This document shows, piece by piece, positions 7,233 through 16,067 of a DNA stretch of 34,519 bases (position 1 is its first letter; every line of letters starts with the position of its first letter). A program made the translations under genes and the position numbers. The notes under the pieces were generated by a model that was given only the letters and a program-made list of their open reading frames with translations, searched no databases and had not been told where the DNA came from. The DNA comes from Spirochaetaceae bacterium (GTDB lineage: Bacteria; Spirochaetota; Spirochaetia; B11-G9). The DNA is taken from NCBI GenBank assembly GCA_030638735.1, contig DAOWEB010000027.1, positions 1-34,519 on the forward strand, read 5' to 3'.

Positions 7233-8462
7233 ATGGAAAATAATAAGGTTATATTAGCATACAGCGGAGGTCTTGATACCTCAATTATACTTCATTGGCT
7301 TATGGAAAAAAAATATGATGTAATTGCATATATTGCAGATGTGGGACAGGAAGAGGACTTTGATGCTGCAAAAGAGAAAGCTCTGAAAATTGGAGCAAGT
7401 AAGGTATATGTTGAGGATCTTAAGGAAGAATTTGTAACAGATTATATTTTTCCCGTTTTTAAAGCAAATGCCCTGTATGAAGGAAGATATTTGCTTGGAA
7501 CAGCTGTAGCCCGACCACTTATAGCAAAAAGACAGATTGAAATAGCTGCTATAGAAAACGCAGCATATGTAGCCCACGGAGCAACAGGAAAGGGTAATGA
7601 TCAGGTAAGATTTGAACTGTCATGTTATGCACTTAACCCTCAGATAAAAATTATTTCCCCATGGAAAGACAGGGTTTTTCTTGACCAGTTTAAGGGAAGA
7701 ACAGACCTTATTAACTATGCTGAAAAATATAATATTCCAATAAGTTCTACTCCAAAAAAACCATACAGTGAAGATGATAATCTTTTACACATCAGCCATG
7801 AGGCAGGCTTTCTGGAAGACCCTGCTGCCGAAGCAACAGAAGATGTTTATTCTAAAACAGTATCTCCTGAAAAAGCACCTGATAAAGTAACTAAAATTGC
7901 AATTACATTTAAAAACGGCATTCCCGTAAAGGTAGAGAATACAGATACAGGTGAATTTAAAACGAAACCTTTGGAACTGTTTAATATGTTAAATGAACTG
8001 GGCAGTACCAATGGCATTGGAAGATTGGATATGGTGGAAAACAGGTTTGTAGGAATTAAATCCAGGGGAATTTATGAAACTCCCGGAGGAACAATACTCC
8101 ATGAGGCCCATATGGATATTGAAGGTATTGCAATGGATAGAGAGGTTATGAGACTTCGTGATATGCTCAGTGCAAAATTCTCCGAAATTGTTTATAATGG
8201 ATTCTGGTTCAGCCCGGAAATGGATTTTTTAATGTCTGCTATTAACACCAGCCAGGAAGTGATTGACGGTACTGTTTATCTTAAACTTTATAAAGGAACA
8301 GTTATGGCTATTGGAAGAGAAAGCAGCAGCTCCCTTTACAATCAGGATCTTTCCAGCATGGACATTGAAGGCGGATTTAATCAGGAAGATTCAAGGGGAT
8401 TTATAAAAATTCATTCTGTAAGATTAATGGCTCATCACGCTATTATGAATAAAAAAGCTTAA
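7233..8462 (+). CDS. argG: Argininosuccinate synthase
   Basis: A 409-residue cytosolic enzyme that joins citrulline and aspartate with ATP in arginine synthesis. The ATP-pyrophosphatase P-loop AYSGGLDTS is at residues 9-17. Conserved blocks include [34 protein letters not shown] and the late [21 protein letters not shown]. Length is normal. GAGAGG lies six bases before the ATG. No other arg gene is in the window. Confidence 0.97.
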   Translation: MENNKVILAYSGGLDTSIILHWLMEKKYDVIAYIADVGQEEDFDAAKEKALKIGASKVYVEDLKEEFVTDYIFPVFKANALYEGRYLLGTAVARPLIAKRQIEIAAIENAAYVAHGATGKGNDQVRFELSCYALNPQIKIISPWKDRVFLDQFKGRTDLINYAEKYNIPISSTPKKPYSEDDNLLHISHEAGFLEDPAAEATEDVYSKTVSPEKAPDKVTKIAITFKNGIPVKVENTDTGEFKTKPLELFNMLNELGSTNGIGRLDMVENRFVGIKSRGIYETPGGTILHEAHMDIEGIAMDREVMRLRDMLSAKFSEIVYNGFWFSPEMDFLMSAINTSQEVIDGTVYLKLYKGTVMAIGRESSSSLYNQDLSSMDIEGGFNQEDSRGFIKIHSVRLMAHHAIMNKKA

Positions 8463-8493
8463 TACTTCCAGTTTTTATAAAGGAGGCAGAGTT

Positions 8494-8916
8494 ATGACAA
8501 AGAAAAAAGTAATTTTTATATGCATTCATAACTCTGCCAGAAGTCAAATGGCAGAAGCCTGGTTAAAACACCTGGCAGGTGATAAATACGAGGTATACAG
8601 CGCCGGACTTGAACCTGGAAAACTAAACCCCACTGTAGTACAAGCCATGAGTCTTGAGGGTATTGATATTTCCAAAAATGAAACAAACTCTGTAAATGAG
8701 TTTATTGACGGTCATATAAAATTTGATTACGTAATTACAGTTTGCGATGAGACTTCAGCAGAGAAATGTCCGTTCTTCCCGGGACAGGTAAACAGACTCC
8801 ATTGGGGTTTTAAAGATCCTTCTGCAATTCCAGGGAACTCTGATAATAAGTTAAAAGAAACAATTATTATTAGAAATAAGATAAAGGATCGTATAGAACA
8901 GTTTCTTAAATTGTAA
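8494..8916 (+). CDS. arsC: Arsenate reductase, thioredoxin-coupled low-Mr phosphatase fold
   Basis: A 140-residue protein of the low-molecular-weight tyrosine phosphatase fold. The P-loop C10-x5-R16 (CIHNSARSQMAEAW) matches ArsC-type rather than classical phosphatase motifs. Two further cysteines, C84 and C92 (VCDETSAEKC), sit where thioredoxin-coupled arsenate reductases have their redox-relay pair, one residue further apart than in the plasmid pI258 enzyme. The general-acid Asp is in FKDPS. A strong AAGGAGG site precedes the ATG. It lies 31 bases after argG; a thioredoxin-like gene is about 500 bases away on the other strand. No arsenite pump or ArsR gene is visible, so a different phosphatase role remains possible. 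Confidence 0.82.
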   Translation: MTKKKVIFICIHNSARSQMAEAWLKHLAGDKYEVYSAGLEPGKLNPTVVQAMSLEGIDISKNETNSVNEFIDGHIKFDYVITVCDETSAEKCPFFPGQVNRLHWGFKDPSAIPGNSDNKLKETIIIRNKIKDRIEQFLKL

Positions 8917-8966
8917 AATTAATTAAAATTTTTAATATGCATTAATTAGTTACCGAAAAGTATACT

Positions 8967-9407
8967 ATGGCAGGAATAAATCAATTACAGGAAGAAACTC
9001 TTCAAACTTCCAGTGAACCACTCCTTAATGCAATCCGGGACCTGTTTTTTTCCTATTTTGATCACCCATGGTTAATAAATATTATTGATGAATTGCCGGA
9101 AAATATGGGAAACATAGGATCAATTCGTACATTTCTGGCACTTGCTTCCATACATCCAATAAAGGAAAGTATAGTTCTAAATGGAATAACCGGACTTAAA
9201 ACATTGGTAAGAATTATTAATATCTGGTTAATTCCTGAAAGTACTGATATTTTTGGAGTTTCCCCTTTTACAGCAAAAAAAACTTTATCAAATCGTACAT
9301 TTAGGAAATGTATAGCATATACACTTCCTACCAATACAATGAATCTTTCAATTTTGATAGAAGAATTAGAAAGAGAGATAATTAGAGAATGCCTGTTACT
9401 TAATTAA
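8967..9407 (+). CDS. Hypothetical protein, 146 aa
   Basis: An open frame of 146 codons with no similarity I recognise. It has no signal peptide and no long membrane segment; it is largely helical with a leucine/isoleucine-rich middle. No Shine-Dalgarno site is visible before the ATG at 8967, and TATACT lies directly against it, so the true start could be the internal ATG at about residue 47. Its stop codon overlaps the stop of the convergent thioredoxin gene by 4 bases. The frame fills the gap and codon use resembles its neighbours, so I think it is real. Confidence 0.55.
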   Translation: MAGINQLQEETLQTSSEPLLNAIRDLFFSYFDHPWLINIIDELPENMGNIGSIRTFLALASIHPIKESIVLNGITGLKTLVRIINIWLIPESTDIFGVSPFTAKKTLSNRTFRKCIAYTLPTNTMNLSILIEELEREIIRECLLLN

Positions 9408-9790
9408 TCAAGCATGCTTACTATCTGTGATTCCCCTATTGCACCTGCCATAAATTCTTTGATTATTCCACCCTCAACCAAAACAATTGAGGGGGTTCCA
9501 AGTATCCCAAGCTTTCGGGCAGTATCCATATCCTTTGTAATATTTATACTGAAAACATTTTTATGTTTTTTTGATAATCCTCTAAGGACAGGTGTAAGTG
9601 TTTTACAGGCACGACAATTGGAACTGTAAAAATACATTAATACTTTGGAACCATTTTTTACCATACGTCCATGGGCACCTATAAGATCAGGAACATTTTT
9701 CCCCTTCTTCATCTTCATTTTTAATCCCATAAAAAACTGTAAAAGAAAAAATGCAGCTACAAACCCTAAAATTATATATACAAATATCAT
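9404..9790 (-). CDS. Membrane-anchored thioredoxin-like protein
   Basis: A 128-residue protein with one N-terminal membrane helix (about residues 2-22), a basic linker (KMKMKKGK) and a thioredoxin domain. The redox motif is C59-R-A-C62 and the cis-proline is P100 in GTPSIV. The active site reads CRAC rather than CGPC, as in atypical thioredoxins. Topology is uncertain: positive residues after the helix suggest a cytosolic domain. Its ATG overlaps the stop of the MFS gene by 4 bases, so the two are co-translated. It might serve the nearby ArsC-type enzyme, but that gene is convergent and not in the same operon. Confidence 0.85.
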   Translation of the reverse strand: MIFVYIILGFVAAFFLLQFFMGLKMKMKKGKNVPDLIGAHGRMVKNGSKVLMYFYSSNCRACKTLTPVLRGLSKKHKNVFSINITKDMDTARKLGILGTPSIVLVEGGIIKEFMAGAIGESQIVSMLD

Positions 9791-11025
9791 TTTTTACCTA
9801 CCTTGAATCTTGAACATTCTATTTTTGCAGAAAAAATAAATCCTAAACTAATTAACACACTTGCAGTTATAAATACAGGAGTAAAACCTATTGTGGTTAT
9901 TAAAACTCCTGCTGCTATAGGGAATATTATAGTTGAAATACTTCCCGCACCACTTATTCCTGTATAAACGGCTCTGTTTTCATTGTTGGAAATTTCAAGA
10001 AGTATCCCGGGAATGGCAATCTCTTTAGTTGCAAGCACCAGTCCTGATAATGGAAAAAGTAACATAAACAAGGTATGATTATTCTGAAAAAGTAATGCAG
10101 CAATGGGTAAAAGAGCTCCGGAAATTATATGAATGGCAAGGATCCCCTTATATCTCTGCCCTTTTGACAGGAATTTAAACAGGATATTTACAACTATCAT
10201 TCCTCCAACCTGTAATAATAGATAATTCCCAATATCTGTTCCGGAAAGTCCAAAATTTTTCTTTGCCAGAGCTATAAGAAAAGGAATAACTGCAATTCCC
10301 AGACTTGTAGTATTTACTGTATACAGATAATTTCTTAGATTTTTATCACCTTTAAGAGCAATACCAAACATCTTGAATCGTTCTTTTTGACTAAGAGTTT
10401 TGGAATAAATCGATATTTTTTCTTTTATAGCCCAAAAACCGGCCGTACCTACAAGAAGAAGTCCTCCCGCAAGAATAAACAGAATACTGTAATTTGAAGG
10501 ATAGGAATAAACACTTAATATTTTACGGGCTAATAAAGCAGAAGCCAATACAGCCGTACTTGCAAGGGATTGCTTGAGAATAAAAAAACTTTTCCGGGAA
10601 TCAATATTGATCGATTTCCCAAGTATATCGTTATAAGCAATTCCGGCAAATGCGCCTGAAAAAGAAAATATGGTCATTAATAGAAGTATAAAACCAATTA
10701 CATAGTTCCCTTCCAGTCCACCTGCAAAGGAAAGAAGATATCCCAGAATGAGCAATGCTCCTACCCTTAAATTAATTCCAATTAGAAGGTATTTTTTTGT
10801 CCGTTCTTTATGCGTAAGAAAGGATGCACAAAATATCTGCATGAATCCTGTACCACCAACCATTATGGCCGTGAGGATTCCCAAATGAAAAGATGAACCT
10901 CCTGCCTCAATAAGCATAGTGGGTATTACTGTATTTATATTAACAAAATTCTTGGTAAGGGCAAGAAAAACTGCATGCCAAACCAGGGAGTTAAAGTTTC
11001 TTTGAGAATAATCTTTGTTAGTCAT
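9787..11025 (-). CDS. Major facilitator superfamily transporter
   Basis: A 412-residue protein with about twelve hydrophobic segments, fitting an MFS permease. A basic cytosolic loop (THKERTKKY, between segments 2 and 3) matches the usual MFS loop position, and a second loop with KEKISIYSKTLSQKERFK lies mid-protein. The substrate is unknown. The frame extends upstream to a TTG at 11064, but that stretch overlaps a palindrome; the ATG at 11025 starts a normal cytosolic N-terminus and is preferred. First gene of a two-gene operon with the membrane thioredoxin. Confidence 0.85.
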   Translation of the reverse strand: MTNKDYSQRNFNSLVWHAVFLALTKNFVNINTVIPTMLIEAGGSSFHLGILTAIMVGGTGFMQIFCASFLTHKERTKKYLLIGINLRVGALLILGYLLSFAGGLEGNYVIGFILLLMTIFSFSGAFAGIAYNDILGKSINIDSRKSFFILKQSLASTAVLASALLARKILSVYSYPSNYSILFILAGGLLLVGTAGFWAIKEKISIYSKTLSQKERFKMFGIALKGDKNLRNYLYTVNTTSLGIAVIPFLIALAKKNFGLSGTDIGNYLLLQVGGMIVVNILFKFLSKGQRYKGILAIHIISGALLPIAALLFQNNHTLFMLLFPLSGLVLATKEIAIPGILLEISNNENRAVYTGISGAGSISTIIFPIAAGVLITTIGFTPVFITASVLISLGFIFSAKIECSRFKVGKK

Positions 11026-11047
11026 AGTTATCAGGACTCTACTATTA

Positions 11048-11097
11048 ATATTGATTAATATCAATATCGTGATAATTATATATATACATAATTATCA
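11048..11097. promoter_or_regulatory. Tandem palindromes upstream of the MFS gene
   Basis: Two perfect dyads lie side by side: ATATTGAT/ATCAATAT (11048-11067, 4-base gap) and TGATAATTAT/ATAATTATCA (11070-11097, 8-base gap). They sit 23-72 bases before the MFS start, where a repressor would act. The second has GATAAT half-sites reminiscent of iron or other metal-regulator boxes, but its spacing is not that of a Fur box. The regulator is unknown. Confidence 0.5.
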
Positions 11098-11167
11098 TAT
11101 ACAAGATTGATAAACTTTATCCCTTATTAAAACAATAACCACAATTGTCAGACAGAGGCCAGATTAA

Positions 11168-11209
11168 GGGAGCAAAAGCCTGGGCACACCTGCTTTTTCT
11201 ACAAGCTCC
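11168..11209. other. Hairpin-forming segment in the 11.1 kb spacer
   Basis: GGAGC (11169-11173) pairs with GCTCC (11205-11209) and the adjoining AAAAGC (11174-11179) pairs with GCTTTT (11192-11197), leaving a 7-base bulge. On the plus strand the inner stem runs into TTTTTCT, so it could be part of a terminator or a small RNA. It is more GC-rich than the rest of the spacer. I recognise no RNA family. Confidence 0.35.
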
Positions 11210-11220
11210 TGATTAAATAT

Positions 11221-11245
11221 CTGATGAGGATATAAACCTCATCAG
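11221..11245 (-). terminator. Hairpin at the end of the Gfo/Idh operon
   Basis: CTGATGAGG (11221-11229) and CCTCATCAG (11237-11245) are perfect complements around a 7-base loop, 14 bases after the stop of the last gene of Unit B. The following T-run is weak in the minus direction (ATATTTAAT). Confidence 0.6.
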
Positions 11246-11259
11246 CCAAATCATATTAT

Positions 11260-12417
11260 TCATAATTTAATCCACATTTTAGATTTGGAACTTTCCACAA
11301 CCTTATCACAAAGTTTAACTTCCAACGCACCCTCTTTAAAAGTTGCAAAATCGGGTTTTCGTTCTGTAAAAAGATCAGGATGACGTACAAAAGAATAAAA
11401 TTCTTCATTAAACTTTTTTATAGCATCTGAAAAACCTTCATTATGTGATGCAGGCAGATCTGTATAATTGAAAGTCTGATTATTAATAACAGATGGATCC
11501 CTGAAGAATACTTCATTAGGTTTATCACGATATCCAATATTTAATTCATCCGGCACTTCAGAATTCCAGGAAATAGAACATTTCTCACCATAAATCTCAA
11601 AAGCCAAACGATTTTTCCGCCCCGCCGCCATCTGATTAACAATAAGATTACCTATTGTATTATCTCTAAATTCAAAAAGAATAACCGCCATATCTTCTGT
11701 ATCAATTGGAATACTTTCATACTCATTCTCTAAATCCATTTTACTGTTTGAAAAAGTAGAAATCTCTTTTTTGGGACGCTTCCTCTCAGGATGCAGAGTC
11801 TTCATTTCAGAAAATACTTTTACAATCTCTTTACCTGTTATAAACGAGATCATATCTATCCAATGGGTTCCTATATCTGCAAATGCTCTTGATTTTCCAC
11901 CACTACCTGATTCAAGGCGCCAGTTATAATCTGTTTCCAGAAGCAGCCAGTCCTGAAGATAAGATCCATGAACTGTAAAAAATCTCCCTAACTTACCTTG
12001 CTTTATCAGATCACGCGCATATCGAATTACTGGATAGAATCTAAGATTATAATGGACAGCTGTAACCAAAGCTCTATCAGATGCCAGACTTGCGAGTTCA
12101 TTCGCTTCACTTGTAGTAACTGCCAGAGGTTTTTCACAAACAACATGTTTACCTGCGAGAAGTGCCGCTTTTGCAATCCGATAATGGAGGTTATTGGGTA
12201 CACAAATATGCACTGATTGAATTTCAGGATCCTCTATCAAATCAGTATAATTATTATATCCCCTTGGAATAGATAGTTCCTTCACACTTTTTTCCAGCTG
12301 CTCACGATTCTGTTCAGCAACAGCCCAAACCTCCAGTCCGGGTACTCTGCGAATTCCTTCTATATGAGCTTTACCTATAAATCCTGTACCTATAACACCA
12401 ACCTTAATAATATTCAT
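11260..12417 (-). CDS. Gfo/Idh/MocA-family NAD(P)-dependent oxidoreductase
   Basis: A 385-residue sugar dehydrogenase of the Gfo/Idh/MocA family. The N-terminal Rossmann fold starts at VGVIGTGFIGKAH (GTGFIG at 10-15), followed by HICVPNNLHY and the catalytic-lysine motif CEKPLA near residue 95. A C-terminal dimer and substrate domain contains DIGTHWID. The frame extends upstream to 12531 but that part lies inside the preceding gene; the ATG at 12417 starts right at the Rossmann strand. Last gene of Unit B, 22 bases after an epimerase-like gene. Such pairs often oxidise a sugar C3-OH or inositol ring; the actual substrate is unknown. Confidence 0.9.
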   Translation of the reverse strand: MNIIKVGVIGTGFIGKAHIEGIRRVPGLEVWAVAEQNREQLEKSVKELSIPRGYNNYTDLIEDPEIQSVHICVPNNLHYRIAKAALLAGKHVVCEKPLAVTTSEANELASLASDRALVTAVHYNLRFYPVIRYARDLIKQGKLGRFFTVHGSYLQDWLLLETDYNWRLESGSGGKSRAFADIGTHWIDMISFITGKEIVKVFSEMKTLHPERKRPKKEISTFSNSKMDLENEYESIPIDTEDMAVILFEFRDNTIGNLIVNQMAAGRKNRLAFEIYGEKCSISWNSEVPDELNIGYRDKPNEVFFRDPSVINNQTFNYTDLPASHNEGFSDAIKKFNEEFYSFVRHPDLFTERKPDFATFKEGALEVKLCDKVVESSKSKMWIKL

Positions 12418-12439
12418 GTATATTCCATTCCTTGTAATT

Positions 12440-13393
12440 TTATAAAGAAAGAACAAAAGCCTCTCTTTCCCTGAAGTAACTAATTGATTTTTTAACAAGT
12501 TCATCCATAACAGCAGTATCGCAAAGTTCATTCATCAAAGTATAAGGGTTTGGATTAGGACCCAATGGTTCGGGGGTCACAAAATGACCGGGAGTGTTAA
12601 ATCCAATAAGATACAGAGCCATAATTACTGTATCAAAATCTATCATTCCAGAGCCTGGTGCATCCCTGTTACTGTCTGCTATATGCAGATTAACCAGCTG
12701 ATCCTTACATTTCATAATAGTTTCACCAATATGCGATTCCTCCAGGAGCATATGATATGTATCTGCATTTATATGGTTTATTGATTCACAATCTACAGCT
12801 TTGATATATTCCAATGCCTGATCAACAGAATTAATCAAACTGACCTCTGCTGACCTTATTGGTTCAATAGCAGCTTTTATACCAGAGGCTTTAAATGAAT
12901 CTGCACATTGACGGAGAGAGTTCACACTTCTGTGGAACTCAGAACAATCCAGAGCTTCAGGCCTTCCAACGGCGGATGGAACAACAATCATATATTCCCC
13001 GTCAACAGATTCAAGAAACTCAACTTCTCGCTTTATGTAATCTATACCACGTTGACGAATATAGGAATTATTGCTGGATAAATCATTTTCAGATCCAAAT
13101 AAACCACAGGTTCCGGATATCCTCATTTCATAGGTTGATATTAGTTTTTTAACATATTCAATAGACAAACCGGAAGATCTTGTATGATGATCACCTCTCA
13201 ATTCAAAAAACTTCAATCCTGATCTTCTCAACCTCTTTAGAGAAAAATCAATCGATTCAGTACCGAACATCCAGACACTCCATGAAAGATTCATAGTTTG
13301 TTCAAATTTTTCAGGAGATTTTTTCTTTGCCTTAATAAATGCATCTTTTATTCTAAGGCTTTTTATTTCATAATTTTGCACATTCGACTCCAC
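12440..13393 (-). CDS. TIM-barrel sugar isomerase/epimerase family protein
   Basis: A 317-residue protein of the AP-endonuclease-2 / xylose-isomerase-like barrel superfamily. The four expected metal ligands are visible: E177 (AIEPI), D211 (NADTYHM), H237 (HIADSNRDAPGSG) and E275 (TPEPLG). The HIADSNR-PG-G block resembles D-psicose/tagatose 3-epimerases. The N-terminal ~33 residues before the barrel are extra. The first codon is GTG, two bases after the permease stop, with no own ribosome site, so translation is likely coupled; an internal ATG at codon 34 is the alternative. Members act as epimerases, isomerases, dehydratases or 3-keto-glycoside lyases, so the reaction is open. Confidence 0.85.
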   Translation of the reverse strand: MESNVQNYEIKSLRIKDAFIKAKKKSPEKFEQTMNLSWSVWMFGTESIDFSLKRLRRSGLKFFELRGDHHTRSSGLSIEYVKKLISTYEMRISGTCGLFGSENDLSSNNSYIRQRGIDYIKREVEFLESVDGEYMIVVPSAVGRPEALDCSEFHRSVNSLRQCADSFKASGIKAAIEPIRSAEVSLINSVDQALEYIKAVDCESINHINADTYHMLLEESHIGETIMKCKDQLVNLHIADSNRDAPGSGMIDFDTVIMALYLIGFNTPGHFVTPEPLGPNPNPYTLMNELCDTAVMDELVKKSISYFREREAFVLSL

Positions 13394-13395
13394 AG

Positions 13396-14358
13396 TTAGT
13401 GAGCTTTTTTTATGGTACTGAACATACTTACTGCCAGAGCTGCAATTACAAGAACACCAAACACAATATCCTGAAAATATGGATTAACATTGAGCATATT
13501 AAGAACATTTGAGATGACTCCCATTAACAGAACTCCAAAAAAAGTTCCTATTACTTTGCCTTTACCGCCATTCATCGGGGCACCACCTATAACGACAGCT
13601 CCAATAGCTTTTAACTCAATTCCGGAACCGGTTGAAGGTTGGACCGCTCCTACTCTTGATAATAATAATGTAGCGGCCATTCCAACCATCAAACCACTGA
13701 TAGCAAAGAAAACCATTTTATTAAATTTTACATTAATACCGGAAAGATACGCTGCCTGAGAATTATTCCCGATTGCATATACTCTTCGCCCCAGACGGGT
13801 ATAAGCAAGAATAAAGTGAATAAAAAAATAACCTATAAGACTTATAATAAAAAGAAGCGGTATAAAACCAAAAAGACGTGTTGCTCCAATAATCTCAAAC
13901 TTACCGTAAATAGTCTGTATTGTACCTTCAGTCAATGCAAGGGCTATTCCTTTAAAGATTCCGACACTCGCCATTGAAATAATAAATGAAGGAGCATTGA
14001 ATGCTATTGAACATCCCCCGATGAAAAGGGAAGCCGTAACAGCAACTGACAAACCAATCATTATTGCAGGGAAAGAGGCCATATCAGTTTTCATCAACAT
14101 TGCCATAACACAAGCTGTCAGACCGATATTTGCGCCGACAGAAATATCAAAATTCCCCGATATAATCAGTATTGTAGCTCCTGCCGCTACAAGTCCGAGA
14201 ACAGATATCTGTTCAACAATATTTATCATATTTCTGGCCGAAAAATACTTTGGATTAATAATACCCGTAATAAGCGATAACACCAGTATTACAAAAAACA
14301 GAACAGCCCACTGTTCTCCAATCCATTTCATTTTATTAGTAAGAACAATCTTTTCCAC
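13396..14358 (-). CDS. RbsC-like sugar ABC transporter permease
   Basis: A membrane protein of about 320 residues with eight to ten hydrophobic segments, of the ribose/xylose/galactose permease family. Family blocks are visible: ISGNFDISVGANIGLTAC near the N-terminal third, RRVYAIGNNSQAAYLSGINV, and GIELKAIGAVVIGGAPMNGGKG near the C-terminus. The frame opens at a TTG (14367); GGGAG directly abuts that codon but lies nine bases before the GTG at 14358, which I prefer. It pairs with the RbsA-like ATPase upstream. The sugar is unknown. Confidence 0.9.
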   Translation of the reverse strand: MEKIVLTNKMKWIGEQWAVLFFVILVLSLITGIINPKYFSARNMINIVEQISVLGLVAAGATILIISGNFDISVGANIGLTACVMAMLMKTDMASFPAIMIGLSVAVTASLFIGGCSIAFNAPSFIISMASVGIFKGIALALTEGTIQTIYGKFEIIGATRLFGFIPLLFIISLIGYFFIHFILAYTRLGRRVYAIGNNSQAAYLSGINVKFNKMVFFAISGLMVGMAATLLLSRVGAVQPSTGSGIELKAIGAVVIGGAPMNGGKGKVIGTFFGVLLMGVISNVLNMLNVNPYFQDIVFGVLVIAALAVSMFSTIKKAH

Positions 14359-14378
14359 AGCATTCAACTCCCATATTT

Positions 14379-15866
14379 CTATTTGACACCTATAAAGTAT
14401 TCAATCAACTCTTCTTCCTTCACATTTTTACCCGGTAAAATATATGCCATTTTACCATTTCGCATAACACCTATTCTGTCACTCATAGATATAAGTTCCG
14501 GCATATCAGAAGAGATCATAATTATACATTTTCCTTCTCCTGCAAGCTGTACCATCAGTTTATATATTTCTTCTTTAGCACCAATATCAACACCCTTAGT
14601 CGGTTCATCAAAAATATATATATCTGATTTACTTAAGAGTAATCGTGCAATTACAGTTTTTTGCTGATTCCCGCCACTCAGACTTAATACACTTTGCTCC
14701 TGATCTGAAACTGCAATCTGAAGCTTTCTTATCATCTTCCCAACAATTAATATCTCATCTTTTTTCTTAATCATTCTTCTATTAAATACTTCATTGTAAA
14801 CAAGAATCACATTTTCCCTTACAGAACGATCCCCAAGCAGAGCAAATTGTTTTCGATCTTCTGTTATTAAACATATCCCGGCATTAATTGCCTGAGAGGG
14901 ATTTTTAATCTCTACATTCCTGCCTTTAATACAGAGTTCTCCGGAATCCTTTTTATCAATACCAAAAATAAGATTGATCAGTTCTGTTCGGCCGGCGCCT
15001 ACAAGGCCGCCGATTCCAAATATTTCACCCCTGTGAACCTGAAAAGAGACATCATCCACAACACCATGACGTGAGAAATTTTTTACTTCAATCATTACTT
15101 TACCTATTTGAACCGGGGCACGGTTAAAAAACAGCTCTGCATCCCGACCCACCATTTTCCTGATAACCTCTTCTACTGTTATCTCATCTGCCCTGTAAGT
15201 GCCTTCATAATGACCATCTTTCAGAATTGTAATCCTGTCTCCTATCTCAAAAACCTCTTCCAGATAGTGGGAGATATAGATTATTCCAATTCCCCTTTTT
15301 TTTAAATCTTTGATCATCTCCATCAATGCTTTGGTCTCTTCCTGCCCCAGCGAACTTGTAGGTTCATCCATGATAAGAACCTTTGCCTGCATATGAAATG
15401 CTTTTACTATCTGAAGAATTTGTTTCTGAGCTGCCGAAAGATCTTCCACAAGAAGTGTTTCATTTAAAGAGATACTTAACCGATCCATAATCTCACGTGC
15501 TTTTCTGTTCTGACTGTAGGTGTCTATTTTTCCAAACAAGCCAGTAATCTCATTTCCCAAAAAAATATTATCTGCAACAGTCAGTGTTTCTATCAACTCA
15601 ACATCCTGATACATTGTCGAAATGCCCAGACCCATAGACTCATCAGGAGTGAAATGGCTATATTCTTTACCCTCATAAAAAATTCGACCTGAATCAGGAC
15701 TGAGAGCACCGGACAGTATTTTTATAAATGTTGACTTTCCCGCCCCGTTTTCACCTACAAAACAATGGATTTCCCCGGATTTCAGATCAAATGAGAATTC
15801 ATCCAAAGCCTTTTGATGACCAAAAATCTTTGTTACACCTTCCACTCTTAATAATACTGACATCAT
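14379..15866 (-). CDS. RbsA-like sugar ABC transporter ATPase, two tandem domains
   Basis: About 495 residues with two ABC domains, as in RbsA/MglA/XylG. The first has Walker A GENGAGKST near residue 40, a divergent signature LSAAQKQ and Walker B VLIMDEPTSSL. The second has the degenerate P-loop GLVGAGRTE typical of this family, signature LSGGNQQK and IYIFDEPTKGVDIGAK. The frame starts at a GTG (15872), with in-frame ATGs at 15866 and 15863; AAGG lies five bases before 15866. It powers uptake with the permease and the RbsB-like protein. The gene follows an intrinsic terminator after rbsB, so it is probably made at a lower level than the binding protein. Confidence 0.93.
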   Translation of the reverse strand: MMSVLLRVEGVTKIFGHQKALDEFSFDLKSGEIHCFVGENGAGKSTFIKILSGALSPDSGRIFYEGKEYSHFTPDESMGLGISTMYQDVELIETLTVADNIFLGNEITGLFGKIDTYSQNRKAREIMDRLSISLNETLLVEDLSAAQKQILQIVKAFHMQAKVLIMDEPTSSLGQEETKALMEMIKDLKKRGIGIIYISHYLEEVFEIGDRITILKDGHYEGTYRADEITVEEVIRKMVGRDAELFFNRAPVQIGKVMIEVKNFSRHGVVDDVSFQVHRGEIFGIGGLVGAGRTELINLIFGIDKKDSGELCIKGRNVEIKNPSQAINAGICLITEDRKQFALLGDRSVRENVILVYNEVFNRRMIKKKDEILIVGKMIRKLQIAVSDQEQSVLSLSGGNQQKTVIARLLLSKSDIYIFDEPTKGVDIGAKEEIYKLMVQLAGEGKCIIMISSDMPELISMSDRIGVMRNGKMAYILPGKNVKEEELIEYFIGVK

Positions 15867-16020
15867 ATTCACCTTAATATCCGGAAGGAGATCATCTTAA
15901 AAAGAAGTCTCCAACCTGATTATTTTTTAGTAAACCCTATCAAACTATACGAAAAACTATGTAATTCATAAATGGTTATACTAATTTTCTTATTGATTGA
16001 AGCTTAACATCTATATCAGA

Positions 16021-16054
16021 AAAAAACCGGGATAGCACAATAATGTATCCCGGC
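16021..16054 (-). terminator. Intrinsic terminator between the binding-protein gene and the ATPase gene
   Basis: Read on the minus strand, CCGGGATA, an 11-base loop and TATCCCGG are followed directly by TTTTTT (stem 16027-16034 with 16046-16053). It lies 14 bases after the binding-protein stop codon and is the clearest terminator in the window. Confidence 0.9.
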
Positions 16055-16067
16055 TTTAAAAAACTAA

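Noticed and set aside
11070-11097. Fur box upstream of the MFS gene
   Set aside because: GATAAT half-sites occur, but the dyad is 28 bases long with an 8-base gap instead of the 19-bp Fur layout.
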